Below, piece after piece: positions 41,384 to 50,062 of a DNA stretch of 64,000 nt. The translations under genes and the position numbers were made by a program. How positions within the stretch are numbered: position 1 is the stretch's first letter; every line of letters begins with the position of its first letter. The notes beneath the pieces are model-generated. The model had not been told where the DNA came from, searched no databases, and was given only the letters and a program-made list of their open reading frames with translations. The DNA comes from an uncultured Clostridia bacterium (GTDB lineage Bacteria; Bacillota; Clostridia; Christensenellales; UBA1242): NCBI GenBank assembly GCA_944372365.1, contig CALVYP010000001.1:249691-313690 (forward strand). The letters are read 5' to 3'.

Positions 41384-43591
41384 ATGAAAAAAGTTAAAAG
41401 TAAGTTATCCACATATATGCAAAATTTTGTTGCGATGGGCTTGCTTATACTGCTTACGCTGCTGTTGTGCTTTACCACAAGCCCCTTTGAAAAATCCCAA
41501 CCAAAAACCATCGATGCGGTTTCGATAATTCCAGATTCAACAGCCATGTATGAATGGAATCAAGACGAGCGTGGCTGGTATACATACTTGGGCACCTATC
41601 CGCAAACATACGTTGGCGATGAGTTAAACACTCAACTTGTTTCTTTGCTTGAAAGTGGAGCTCTTGATGATGCCGCAACAGGCAACAGCTACATATCCAA
41701 CAACCGTGCTAGTGAAGAGGGTGAATCATCTGGAGAATGGTTTTACGAAGAAAAACAAAACCGAGAATATGAATATAACGGCGAATTGTATGTTGCAGTA
41801 GAAAATCAGCGCATTTCTTTTATGGTGAATCCGCATGTTTTTTCGACGGGAGAAGATATTGGTGAGACGGGTAAAACAAAATTTTTCAAAGTTGAACCGA
41901 TTAAGTGGTATATTATTGATGATACAAACCCGCAGACTGCTCCAGAAGGCACGCAATGCCGAGTAATTAGTGATACTATGCTTAATACTATGCCATACAC
42001 GGTTGCCCCTAATAAAGCAGCATCGTATAAAGATAGTTTCATAAGAAATTATTTAAACAATGTTTTTTATTCTGAAACAGGATTGAACAAATTAAACTGC
42101 GTGTTTTTGCAACATAATTTAAACAACGAAGATCCGACAACTGCAGAGATATTAGAAACCCCCGATCCTGAAACAGATGACTATATATATCTTTTATCTA
42201 AAAGTGAAGTTGAAACTAAATTTCAATTTATTACCAATACTGCCAAAGCTACAACTATACCAAGCGATTTTACTTTGTCGAATGGTGTAGTATATTTAAA
42301 TTTGAATATGGAAAATGCTGGATTGGGCGGATATTGGCTTAGGAATGCCGAGGAGGGAGATGATTATGGCTTGTATGCAAAATTTAATTGTTGGTATGGT
42401 AATGAACACAGAGATTGCACTTACTATACCGTCCGTCCTGCTTTAACACTTGATTTGGACAGCATGCCAGAGCCGGGAGAAGTTGAGCCTATTTACATCT
42501 CCACGGCGGATGAGTTAAAGCAACTCAGCGATTACTCAGCCGCTGGCGGCATCTTCAGTCCAAACTGGAAATTCTATCTCACCAATGACATCGATATGTC
42601 CGGCGTTGAAAACTTTATGATCGGTGGCAACAACCCATTCACCGGCTATTTCAACGGGCAAGGGTATACAATTTCAAATTTGAATTTAAGCTCATCAACG
42701 GGACAAGCAGGAATGTTTGCCACAGCAGAAAACTGCAAAATTGTTAATTTAAAAATAAAAGATGACAGAATGCCTGCGCCCGAACTTACGATTGCAGGAG
42801 CATTGATAGGTAATTGCAGCGGAAACGTTATGATAGACAATGTTATGGTAGAATATGCCGGCATGGCGGGCGGTTATTGCGGCGGATTGATCGGCACTGG
42901 GGCGAAAATGCAGCAAGCAAGTTTTCTAAACTTAGTTGTCACCAACTGCACCATTTATGTTGGAGAAGTTGCTTGTTATGCCTTCGGCGGTGTTATCTCA
43001 ATGGCAAGCACATACAATTATGATTATGCAAATATTGATGTTTCTGCGTGCACGATAATGATAGGCAAAGTGATAGATCCCACTGTGAATCAAGCCGTAG
43101 CATCGGGCGTGATGTACGGGTTTATGCAGTCAAAAGAAAAAGTTCCAATAAGTATAAGCCTAAATCAAATTTATTGTGAATTTAGAGATGTTGATATAAG
43201 CGATCGTGGAGGAGGAGTCATAGGGCTTCTTGCAGCTGCGCCAAATGGTTCTTTAACATACAGCGAAGTTGCAGTAAGCGCAAATGTTACAAACGGAGAT
43301 TTTGTGTATGAAACTGGCAGCGCTGATTCGTTAAATATAATCGGCTCAAATAGTTATTTTAATATTGTTGGAGGCAACATTATTAGTCGCCTTTCGGGAA
43401 CAGGTTATTACGCCGGTGTGTTTGATGTGGCGAGGAAGCAGTATTATTCTGGGTTCAGCGACAACCAGTGGCTTGTCTTCTCAACAAATAAGCATCCAAC
43501 GCTTCGCGAGTTTATGGCGGTTGGTGATTTTGCCACTGTGCAGAGCGTGGAAGACAAACTGATTGAACTGGGCTATACCAAGATTATGTAA
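41384..43591 (+). CDS. Surface protein with DUF6273-like and GLUG-type domains, 735 residues
   Basis: A membrane/signal segment (~14-32, FVAMGLLILLTLLLCF) is followed by an extracellular part. Residues ~45-365 fit DUF6273-like domains: KFFKVEPIKWYIIDD, SFIRNYLNNVFYSE, YIYLLSKSEVE, GGYWLRNAEEGD and VRPALTLDL. Residues ~375-735 are GLUG-like beta-helix (ISTADELKQLSDYSAAGG, NPFTGYFNGQGYTISNLNLSS, GLIGTGAKM). It is expected on the cell surface. There is no LPXTG motif. The upstream region carries a repeat-containing promoter and four DnaA boxes, so expression may respond to DnaA. Codon use in the middle is more AT-rich than in neighbours. Confidence 0.85.
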   Translation: MKKVKSKLSTYMQNFVAMGLLILLTLLLCFTTSPFEKSQPKTIDAVSIIPDSTAMYEWNQDERGWYTYLGTYPQTYVGDELNTQLVSLLESGALDDAATGNSYISNNRASEEGESSGEWFYEEKQNREYEYNGELYVAVENQRISFMVNPHVFSTGEDIGETGKTKFFKVEPIKWYIIDDTNPQTAPEGTQCRVISDTMLNTMPYTVAPNKAASYKDSFIRNYLNNVFYSETGLNKLNCVFLQHNLNNEDPTTAEILETPDPETDDYIYLLSKSEVETKFQFITNTAKATTIPSDFTLSNGVVYLNLNMENAGLGGYWLRNAEEGDDYGLYAKFNCWYGNEHRDCTYYTVRPALTLDLDSMPEPGEVEPIYISTADELKQLSDYSAAGGIFSPNWKFYLTNDIDMSGVENFMIGGNNPFTGYFNGQGYTISNLNLSSSTGQAGMFATAENCKIVNLKIKDDRMPAPELTIAGALIGNCSGNVMIDNVMVEYAGMAGGYCGGLIGTGAKMQQASFLNLVVTNCTIYVGEVACYAFGGVISMASTYNYDYANIDVSACTIMIGKVIDPTVNQAVASGVMYGFMQSKEKVPISISLNQIYCEFRDVDISDRGGGVIGLLAAAPNGSLTYSEVAVSANVTNGDFVYETGSADSLNIIGSNSYFNIVGGNIISRLSGTGYYAGVFDVARKQYYSGFSDNQWLVFSTNKHPTLREFMAVGDFATVQSVEDKLIELGYTKIM

Positions 43592-43695
43592 AAGAAAAAA
43601 ACTTAGACAAAATGTTTTTGAATATGACAAAAAGCACGCAAATGCTGTTTTGAAATAGGATGGAAGCAAAGATATAATTTTCCAAAGGAGTTGAA

Positions 43696-45990
43696 ATGAA
43701 GTTCTTTGGAAAATTTTATTATGTCTTTCTTGCGGTTGTGTTTTTGGCGCTCTTCTTTATTTTAGAAAATGCTGGCATAAACGGGCTGATCTTTCCATTT
43801 TCGTTTGCCATGCTGTTTGCTCTTGTGTGGGCAAATCAAAAAATTTGGTTGGTTGTGCCCGCCTATCTTATTGCGGCGATAGTTGTAAATCATTCGCTTG
43901 CAGGAATAATCGGTGCGATAGTCTGCGCGGTGATGATTGCTGCGCCGTTTGTTTTGCACACGATTTTTAAAAAGAACATTCAAGTTTGGATGCTGGCAAT
44001 CTATGCGTTTTTAAGCCAAGCGGGCTATATCGGTTTTGCAGCAGCAACCGGAACAAACGCCGTTATTTTTGCCCTTGTGTCTGCCGTGGTCGGCGTGGTA
44101 TTTTTGCTGGGATTTGTCAAGCTTTTTGAAGCGCTTTTTATGCGTGGCTTTGCTTACAGGCTCTCCGCCATTGAGTATGTGGCGGGCGGAATAATTTTAA
44201 TCGGGCTTTCTGCGGGACTTGTAAATTTGGATTTGTATGGCTTTTCGTTTTTGAAACTTTTTGTAAGTTTTGTGCTGCTTGCAATCACATATTGCTCTAA
44301 AAATTATTATTCTGTGTTCATCGCTTCTATTTTGGGGCTGGGAACGCTGCTTTCTGCAAACAATCCCGTCTTCTTTGCGCCGTTTGTGATTTGGGCGCTG
44401 GCAATTTCGCCGTTCAAAACCTATCGAAAATATTTCACCGCACTTGCAATAATTTTGGCGGAGCTTGCGATTGGCTTTTATTTTAATCTTTATTATTCCT
44501 TCGATTGGCTGGGCATTTTGCCGGTTGCGATCAGCGCTTTGGTGTTTGTGGCGATCCCCGACAAGGTTTACGCTATGGTTAAAAGCATATTTGATTTGCG
44601 TGGCGACAGGGCAGCAATCAAAAATGTTGTCAATCAAAATCGAGAACTGCTGCACAGGCGGCTGCTGTCACTGAGCGATGTGTTTGGCGAAATGGACAGG
44701 GTTTTTCGCGGGCTTGTTCGAAAAAACTTAAGCGAAGATGAAGTAAAAAAACTGCTGCGTGATGAGATTATTGCCAGAAACTGCGAAAGTTGCCCAGACA
44801 GAGTGCGCTGCCATCGAACCAGACAGCAAGACACCCTGCGCGTTATGGATGAACTAACTTCCATCGCGTTTGAAAAGGGCAAGGTGACTCTTTTGAATGT
44901 TCCAAGCTATCTTTCTGCCAATTGTTCAAGGGTTAATGGCATAATCTCATCGGCGGCAACGCTGGCAAGGCAGTATAAATCATACAGCGGTATGCTTTCA
45001 AACATCGACACTTCCAAGCTGCTTATTGCCGATCAACTTAAAGGCATATCTTCGGTTATGAAAAACTTGTCGCAAGAAGTTGACCGCGAAATCGCGTTCG
45101 ACGGCAAAAGAGAAGATAAAATTGTTGAAGAGCTGTTGTTTAACGATATTGTTTGCACCGATGCGATTGTTTTTGAAAAGGATTGTCACACTTTTGAAGT
45201 AAATTTGATTGTTCGCTCGCTTGACGCCGACAGCATCAAAATTGCACCAATCGTTGGTAAAATTTGCAAGTGTGACATGGCGGTGACAGATAAATTTGTT
45301 GCATCGAAACCGGGGTTTACATCGTTGTTTTTAAAAACCGCGCCAAAGTTTGATTGCGCGTTTGCAATTTCAAGCACGCCAAAAGCGGGCAGCGAAAAAA
45401 GCGGCGACACGCACTCGATTATGCGCCTAGATGGAGATAGGTTTATGTTTGCAATCTGCGATGGCATGGGCAGCGGAAGCGAGGCAGAGAAAGTTAGCCA
45501 AACATCGATAAGCTTGATTGAAAATTTTTACAAGGCGGGCTTTGACAGCGAGCTTGTGCTTTCGTCAGTCAACAAACTTCTCACTCTGCAAAAGCAAGAT
45601 AGTTTTTCGGCGCTGGATGTTTGTGTGCTTGATTTAAAAAGTGGGCTTGGCGATTTTATTAAGATGGGTGCGCCTTGCGGGTTTGTTGTCAGCGAAGAAG
45701 AATGCAGGCTTGTTCAAAGCGGTGCGTTGCCGCTTGGCGTTGTGGAAAAGGCAAGCCCTGTCACACAAAAAATTGTGATAGGTGGCGGAGATGTGGTTGT
45801 TATGTTTTCAGACGGCGTGGCGGATAGCTTTGCATCCGATCAAAGCATAGGCGACTTCATCAAACAAAACTTTTCGCCCAACCCGCAATCGCTTGCAGAC
45901 GAAATATTAAATCAGGCTCTTGCAAACTGCAATGGCAGGGCGGTGGACGACATGACTGTGCTGGTTGTAAAAATTTTTAACAATCAATAA
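43696..45990 (+). CDS. spoIIE: Stage II sporulation protein E (PP2C phosphatase)
   Basis: 764 residues. About ten membrane helices in the first ~300 residues, a central domain with a Cys cluster (CESCPDRVRCHRTR, ~370), and a C-terminal PP2C phosphatase (~555-764) with CDGMGSGSEAEKVS and MFSDGVADSF and VDDMTVLVVK. In Bacillus, SpoIIE binds FtsZ at the polar septum and dephosphorylates SpoIIAA to activate sigma-F. AAAGGAGTTGAA precedes the ATG. It is followed by tilS, the same order as in the B. subtilis spoIIE-tilS region. Its presence supports a complete forespore programme. Confidence 0.95.
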   Translation: MKFFGKFYYVFLAVVFLALFFILENAGINGLIFPFSFAMLFALVWANQKIWLVVPAYLIAAIVVNHSLAGIIGAIVCAVMIAAPFVLHTIFKKNIQVWMLAIYAFLSQAGYIGFAAATGTNAVIFALVSAVVGVVFLLGFVKLFEALFMRGFAYRLSAIEYVAGGIILIGLSAGLVNLDLYGFSFLKLFVSFVLLAITYCSKNYYSVFIASILGLGTLLSANNPVFFAPFVIWALAISPFKTYRKYFTALAIILAELAIGFYFNLYYSFDWLGILPVAISALVFVAIPDKVYAMVKSIFDLRGDRAAIKNVVNQNRELLHRRLLSLSDVFGEMDRVFRGLVRKNLSEDEVKKLLRDEIIARNCESCPDRVRCHRTRQQDTLRVMDELTSIAFEKGKVTLLNVPSYLSANCSRVNGIISSAATLARQYKSYSGMLSNIDTSKLLIADQLKGISSVMKNLSQEVDREIAFDGKREDKIVEELLFNDIVCTDAIVFEKDCHTFEVNLIVRSLDADSIKIAPIVGKICKCDMAVTDKFVASKPGFTSLFLKTAPKFDCAFAISSTPKAGSEKSGDTHSIMRLDGDRFMFAICDGMGSGSEAEKVSQTSISLIENFYKAGFDSELVLSSVNKLLTLQKQDSFSALDVCVLDLKSGLGDFIKMGAPCGFVVSEEECRLVQSGALPLGVVEKASPVTQKIVIGGGDVVVMFSDGVADSFASDQSIGDFIKQNFSPNPQSLADEILNQALANCNGRAVDDMTVLVVKIFNNQ

Positions 45991-46063
45991 TTGTAAACAA
46001 AATAACAAAAAAGCATTGATTTTGGCTGATTTTTGTGTATAATTAACTCTTGCGAGGCTAATT

Positions 46064-47392
46064 ATGCAAAATGTTAAAAATTTTATTCTTCAAAACAATT
46101 TAATCAACCCTGGCGAGCGCATCGGTGTGGGCGTGAGCGGCGGAAGCGATTCTATGGCGCTTGTGCATTTTTTGCACTCACTCAGCGAAGAGCTTGACAT
46201 TGAAGTTATCGCCATCCACATCGACCATGGCATTAGAGAAGAATCTAGAGACGAGGCAAATTTTGTTATTGATAAATGCCGCGAAATGGGTGTTAGAGCA
46301 TATAAGTTTAGAATCGACTCGCCAAAGATTGCAAAAGAAAAAAATATAAGTTTGGAAACCGCTGCGCGCGAGGGCAGATATGGCGTGTTTAATTCGCTGT
46401 TTAAAAAAGATGTTGTGGATAAAATCGCACTGGCGCATCATTTAAGCGATCAAGCAGAAACAATTTTAATGCACATCTTCCGCGGCAGCGGAGTGGCTGG
46501 CGCAAGGGGTATGGAGCCAATCAGAGACGGCAGATATATCAGGCCGCTTCTTACAACTTCCAAAGAAGAGATCTTGGATTACATCAACTTCAACAACCTT
46601 GATTATGTCAGCGATTTTTCCAATGCGGACAACACCTTCACAAGAAACTATTTGCGTAATGTGCTTGTTCCGCAGATCACAAAAAGATGGCCGGGGGCAA
46701 TAAGTGCAATTGTAAACTTTGGCAAAGCGGTTAAAGAAGATGACGACTACATCAACTCACAAATTTTTGACGACGCAATCATCTATGAAGATAAAGAAGC
46801 CAAAATTCCGCTTTCATATTTTATCTATCCCTCATCAATAATTTCTAGGATGATTATTAAAGCGTTAAAAAACATTGGTGTTAAGGTTGACTTTGAAAAG
46901 AAGCACATCGATGCGATCAAAGATTTGGCAAGCGGGCACGATAACGGCAAGCGCATTTCGCTGCCATTTGATGTTGTGGCAATCAAGGATTATGACTATC
47001 TCACTCTTGCCAATCGCAAAAAGGTGATTCCACAATTTAAGTGCGAGCTCCGCTGCGGCGAGTTTGACTTGCCAGACGGCCGCAAGCTTGTGGTAAGGCG
47101 CGTTAAGGACATGTTGCCAAAAGAAGGCGTTGTTTATTTCGACTATCGCAAAGTGCCAAAGTCGGCAATGTGGCGTTTTAGGCAGGACGGTGATGTGTTC
47201 ACTAAGTTTGGCGGAGGCAGCAAAAAACTTAAATCATTTTTGATTGATAAAAAAATTCCGCAGCGCAAACGCGACACTTTGCCAGTGCTTGCAGATGAAA
47301 ATCAAGTTTTCGTGATTGCCGGCGTGGAGATCAGCGAGCTTGTTAAGGTTGACGGCGTTCCAACCGCATATTCAGTTGAAATTAAAGAATAA
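46064..47392 (+). CDS. tilS: tRNA(Ile)-lysidine synthase
   Basis: 442 residues. N-terminal PP-loop ATPase GVGVSGGSDSMALVHFL with the TilS signature HIDHGIREESRDEANFV and LAHHLSDQAETILMHIFRGSG, then the C-terminal tRNA-binding domains (CGEFDLPDGRKLVVRRVKD ... KKLKSFLIDKKIPQRKRDTLPVL). It makes lysidine at C34 of tRNA-Ile(CAT), so AUA is read as Ile. Its AUA-reading substrate tRNA is not in this window. The ribosome site is GCGAGG. Promoter TTGATT/TATAAT at 46016-46043. Confidence 0.96.
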   Translation: MQNVKNFILQNNLINPGERIGVGVSGGSDSMALVHFLHSLSEELDIEVIAIHIDHGIREESRDEANFVIDKCREMGVRAYKFRIDSPKIAKEKNISLETAAREGRYGVFNSLFKKDVVDKIALAHHLSDQAETILMHIFRGSGVAGARGMEPIRDGRYIRPLLTTSKEEILDYINFNNLDYVSDFSNADNTFTRNYLRNVLVPQITKRWPGAISAIVNFGKAVKEDDDYINSQIFDDAIIYEDKEAKIPLSYFIYPSSIISRMIIKALKNIGVKVDFEKKHIDAIKDLASGHDNGKRISLPFDVVAIKDYDYLTLANRKKVIPQFKCELRCGEFDLPDGRKLVVRRVKDMLPKEGVVYFDYRKVPKSAMWRFRQDGDVFTKFGGGSKKLKSFLIDKKIPQRKRDTLPVLADENQVFVIAGVEISELVKVDGVPTAYSVEIKE

Positions 47393-47420
47393 AAATTTGA
47401 TAACTGACAAAAATATATGT

Positions 47421-48797
47421 ATGAAAAACGCATGGGATTTTTGTTCAGATAATCAAATTAAACAAATAGGCTTGTTTTCTAACGAATACAAGTCTTTTTT
47501 ATCGCAGTGCAAAACCGAGCGCGAATGTATTAAATATTTTTGCGCGTTGCTTGAAGAAAGCGGCTTTGTAAAACTAAACAGCCTAATCCAAAGCAAAACT
47601 CCATTAAAGGCGGGTGATAAGGTTTATACTGTCAACATGAATAAAGCGCTTGTTGCTTTTGTGGTGGGACAGCAGGATTTGCAAAACGGGCTTAACATTC
47701 TTTGTGCGCACATCGACAGCCCTAGGCTGGATTTAAAAAGCAATCCGGTGTATGAAGAAGATGGTTTTTGTATGTTTGACACGCACTACTATGGCGGCAT
47801 AAAGCACTATCATTGGGTGGCACTGCCGCTTGCGCTGCACGGGCTTGTTTGCAAAAAGGACGGCAGCAAAATCGATATTTGCATAGGCGAAAAAGATGGC
47901 GATCCAGTTTTCGGCGTAACCGACCTTTTGCCGCATTTGACGGAGAAGCAAAAGGGATTTAACAAGCTGCTTTCAAAGCAGGAAGAAATTGAAGGTGAAG
48001 TTTTAAACTTGATTGTGGGCAGCAGGTTTAAAGAAGGCTCTGCAAAGTCTAAAATTTTGGACATTTTGCAAGAAAAGGGCATTCAGGAAAAGGATTTCTA
48101 TTCGGCAGAAATAGAAGTTGTGCCGGCTGGCAAAGCGCGTGATTTTGGGCTTGATGAAAGCATGATAATCGGCTATGGACACGATGATCGCAGCTGCGCA
48201 TATTGCTGCATTAGGGCGCTGATTGATTCTAAAAATCTGCAAAAAACCGCAGCAGTGGTTTTGGTGGATAAGGAAGAAACAGGCTCGCCTGGCGCAACAG
48301 GCATGAAAAGCAAGTTTTTCGAAAACATGGTGGCAGAAGTGATGAGTTTGCGGGGAGAATACAAAGAACTTTGCTTTAAGCGCGCGCTAAACAAAAGTCA
48401 GGTTATTTCGTGCGATGTAACCGCGGCGTTTGACCCAAATTGGAAGCAGCCATACAACAAAAACACCGAAGCGTTTTTAAACGGCGGCGTAGCGTTTTCA
48501 AAATATACGGGCAGCAAGGGTAAAAGCGACTCAAACGACGCCAACCCCGAATTTATTGCTCGTCTGCGCAATATTTTGGATGAAAACAAAATTGTATATC
48601 AGTTCACCGAAATGGGCAGGGTGGATCAAGGCGGCGGAGGCACAATTGCAAGCATACTTGCCGAATACGGCATGGAAGTGATTGATGCCGGTTTGCCTGT
48701 GCTTTCCATGCATGCGCCGTGGGAAGTGATTTCAAAGCTTGATTTGTTTGAAAATTATAGGTTTTACAAAGCATTCGTGGAGACGGCCAATTTTTAA
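47421..48797 (+). CDS. M18-family aminopeptidase
   Basis: 458 residues from the ATG at 47421. This is a zinc metallopeptidase of the M18 (aspartyl aminopeptidase-like) family: ILCAHIDSPRLDLK (metal His/Asp), FDTHYYGGIKHYHW, IIGYGHDDRSCAYCCIRAL (metal Asp), VLVDKEETGSPGATGMKS (catalytic Glu pair) and LSMHAPWEVISKLD (C-terminal metal His). It is cytoplasmic, probably a dodecamer, and trims N-terminal residues from peptides. No clear ribosome site precedes the ATG; the gene starts 28 nt after tilS. An earlier non-ATG start within that gap is possible. Confidence 0.93.
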   Translation: MKNAWDFCSDNQIKQIGLFSNEYKSFLSQCKTERECIKYFCALLEESGFVKLNSLIQSKTPLKAGDKVYTVNMNKALVAFVVGQQDLQNGLNILCAHIDSPRLDLKSNPVYEEDGFCMFDTHYYGGIKHYHWVALPLALHGLVCKKDGSKIDICIGEKDGDPVFGVTDLLPHLTEKQKGFNKLLSKQEEIEGEVLNLIVGSRFKEGSAKSKILDILQEKGIQEKDFYSAEIEVVPAGKARDFGLDESMIIGYGHDDRSCAYCCIRALIDSKNLQKTAAVVLVDKEETGSPGATGMKSKFFENMVAEVMSLRGEYKELCFKRALNKSQVISCDVTAAFDPNWKQPYNKNTEAFLNGGVAFSKYTGSKGKSDSNDANPEFIARLRNILDENKIVYQFTEMGRVDQGGGGTIASILAEYGMEVIDAGLPVLSMHAPWEVISKLDLFENYRFYKAFVETANF

Positions 48798-48814
48798 CGC
48801 GGGCTTAAAAAAAT

Positions 48815-48840
48815 AAAACAGGGCAAGCCCTGTTTTTTTA
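48815..48840 (+). terminator. Terminator after the M18 aminopeptidase gene
   Basis: AACAGGGC-aa-GCCCTGTT followed by seven T. Confidence 0.9.
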
Positions 48841-48890
48841 ATCTTCTAAGCCTAACAAATAATTCGAACGGTTGCTTATAATTATATTAA

Positions 48891-49028
48891 CCAAGTGGTA
48901 AAAAATATGAAAAACTAAACGAAAGAAAGCATGTTTCTAAAATAAAAAGAACCGCGCGCTCGATAATTGAAAACATGGATGCCAAACTTCAAAAAATTGC
49001 TGATTTCATTGATGCTGCGAAAAAATAA
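48891..49028 (+). pseudogene. Possible gene remnant (open frame of ~45 codons, no start)
   Basis: The frame reads SGKKYEKLNERKHVSKIKR, then TARSIIENMDAKLQKIADFI and DAAKK before a stop. It has a strongly amphipathic helical character and typical local codon use, but no start codon except an internal ATG and no ribosome site. It may be the 3' remnant of a deleted gene. A TATAAT lies just upstream (48879), so a short transcript is possible. I do not recognise the protein. Confidence 0.35.
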
Positions 49029-49053
49029 AATCTCATTCAAAGCGAATGAGATT
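49028..49053 (-). terminator. Terminator of the XRE regulator gene
   Basis: AAATCTCATTC-aaagc-GAATGAGATTT. It lies just 3' of the regulator and at the end of the possible remnant, so it can act on both strands. Confidence 0.75.
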
Positions 49054-49055
49054 TA

Positions 49056-49259
49056 TTATTTTCTGCTAAACTCTTTGCCGTTTATTAAATAGTCGATGGA
49101 AACATTGAAAAATTTGCTCATCGCGTTAAGCGTGGCAAAACTTGGCTCGCGCTTGGCATTTTCGTAATATGACAAGGCTTCTCTCGAAATGTTGAGTTTT
49201 CGAGCGACATATTGTTGGTTGAAACCTTTTTGTTTTCTAATCTCTTTTAAACCTTTCAT
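49056..49259 (-). CDS. XRE-family helix-turn-helix regulator, 67 residues
   Basis: A single Cro/C1-type domain: MKGLKEIRKQKGFNQQYVARKLNISREALSYYENAKREPS is the classic five-helix HTH (recognition helix around ISREALSYYE), followed by LNAMSKFFNVSIDYLINGK. There is no effector domain. The start ATG (49257-49259) is preceded within 5 nt by TTCGACA, i.e. a Spo0A-box heptamer (TGTCGAA at 49264-49270) on the opposite strand. It is divergent from lemA and could regulate it or itself. The target is unknown. Confidence 0.9.
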   Translation of the reverse strand: MKGLKEIRKQKGFNQQYVARKLNISREALSYYENAKREPSFATLNAMSKFFNVSIDYLINGKEFSRK

Positions 49260-49328
49260 ATTTTGTCGAAATTTATCCTCTTTTTACATTTTCATGTTAA
49301 CATTTTGTTGGATTATATTTGTAACAAG

Positions 49329-49403
49329 GTGTTGCTTGCGCTGTGCGGCGTGGTTATATGCTTAGTTTTTGCAGTTTTTTTTAAAAAATTCACAATCCAA
49401 TAA
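49329..49403 (+). CDS. Possible small hydrophobic peptide, 24 residues
   Basis: GTG-started frame MLLALCGVVICLVFAVFFKK then FTIQ: a single membrane helix with a basic end, the plan of small membrane peptides or type I toxins. The frame is open further upstream without ATG. The ribosome site is poor (AACAAG). There is no sign of an antisense RNA beyond AT-rich DNA. Low confidence that it is translated. Confidence 0.2.
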   Translation: MLLALCGVVICLVFAVFFKKFTIQ

Positions 49404-49486
49404 AAGTTTGTATATAGCAAAAAAACTTTACAACATTTATATTTTGTGGTATCATATACATATATTTAACAAAGGAGATTAAAGTT

Positions 49487-50062
49487 ATGGAATGGTGGAT
49501 TATTTTGATAATTGCACTTGGGGCGGTGCTTTTGTTGGGTGTTATTTTTGCAATTTGGTGGATTTGCACCTACAACAAGCTTGTTCGCATGGAAAACGAT
49601 GTGGACGAAGGTTATTCAACCATGGATGTTTACATGAAAAAGAGATACGATCTTATTCCAAACCTTGTTGAAACCGTTAAAGGTTATGCAAAGCACGAAA
49701 AAGAAGCGCTTGAAGATGTTATGAAAGCAAGGTATTCATGTATGACAGCTGACAATCCAACCGACAAGGCAAAAAACGAAAACTGGCTTGCTGGAACTTT
49801 GAAATCATTGTTTGCAGTTGCTGAAAACTATCCAGACCTTAAAGCAAATCAAAACTATATGGAGATGATGAACTCTCTTCAAAACATTGAAACCGAAATT
49901 GCTTCTTCAAGAAAGTATTACAACGGGGCTGTAAAATCTTTCAATAACAAAAGAGAAACTTTCCCATCCAACATTGTTGCAAAACATTATAAATTTGAAG
50001 AAAAAGTGCTGTTTGCTATTGATGATATTTCTCAGCGCAATGCGCCAAAAGTGGAGTTTTAA
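49487..50062 (+). CDS. lemA: LemA family protein
   Basis: 191 residues. An N-terminal membrane helix (~3-27) is followed by the LemA four-helix domain: TYNKLVRMENDVDEGYSTMDVYMKKRYDLIPNLVETVKGYAKHEKEALEDV, then YPDLKANQNYMEMMNSLQNIETEIASSRKYYN and YNGAVKSFNNKRETFPSNIVA. It is a membrane-anchored protein of unclear function, often paired with DUF2207-type or TPM proteins. The strong AAAGGAG site and promoter region are upstream. It overlaps the next gene by 1 nt (TAATG). Confidence 0.95.
   Translation: MEWWIILIIALGAVLLLGVIFAIWWICTYNKLVRMENDVDEGYSTMDVYMKKRYDLIPNLVETVKGYAKHEKEALEDVMKARYSCMTADNPTDKAKNENWLAGTLKSLFAVAENYPDLKANQNYMEMMNSLQNIETEIASSRKYYNGAVKSFNNKRETFPSNIVAKHYKFEEKVLFAIDDISQRNAPKVEF

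Larger units (their letters stand above)
41192..41413 (+). promoter_or_regulatory. Cluster of four perfect DnaA boxes
   Basis: TTATCCACA occurs at 41192-41200, 41246-41254, 41361-41369 and 41405-41413, all on the plus strand. About 0.5 perfect 9-mers are expected by chance in the whole window. The boxes surround the promoter and start of the 41384 gene. The last lies inside codons 8-10, and the third between promoter and ribosome site. This is denser than the candidate oriC near 280. Confidence 0.88.
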
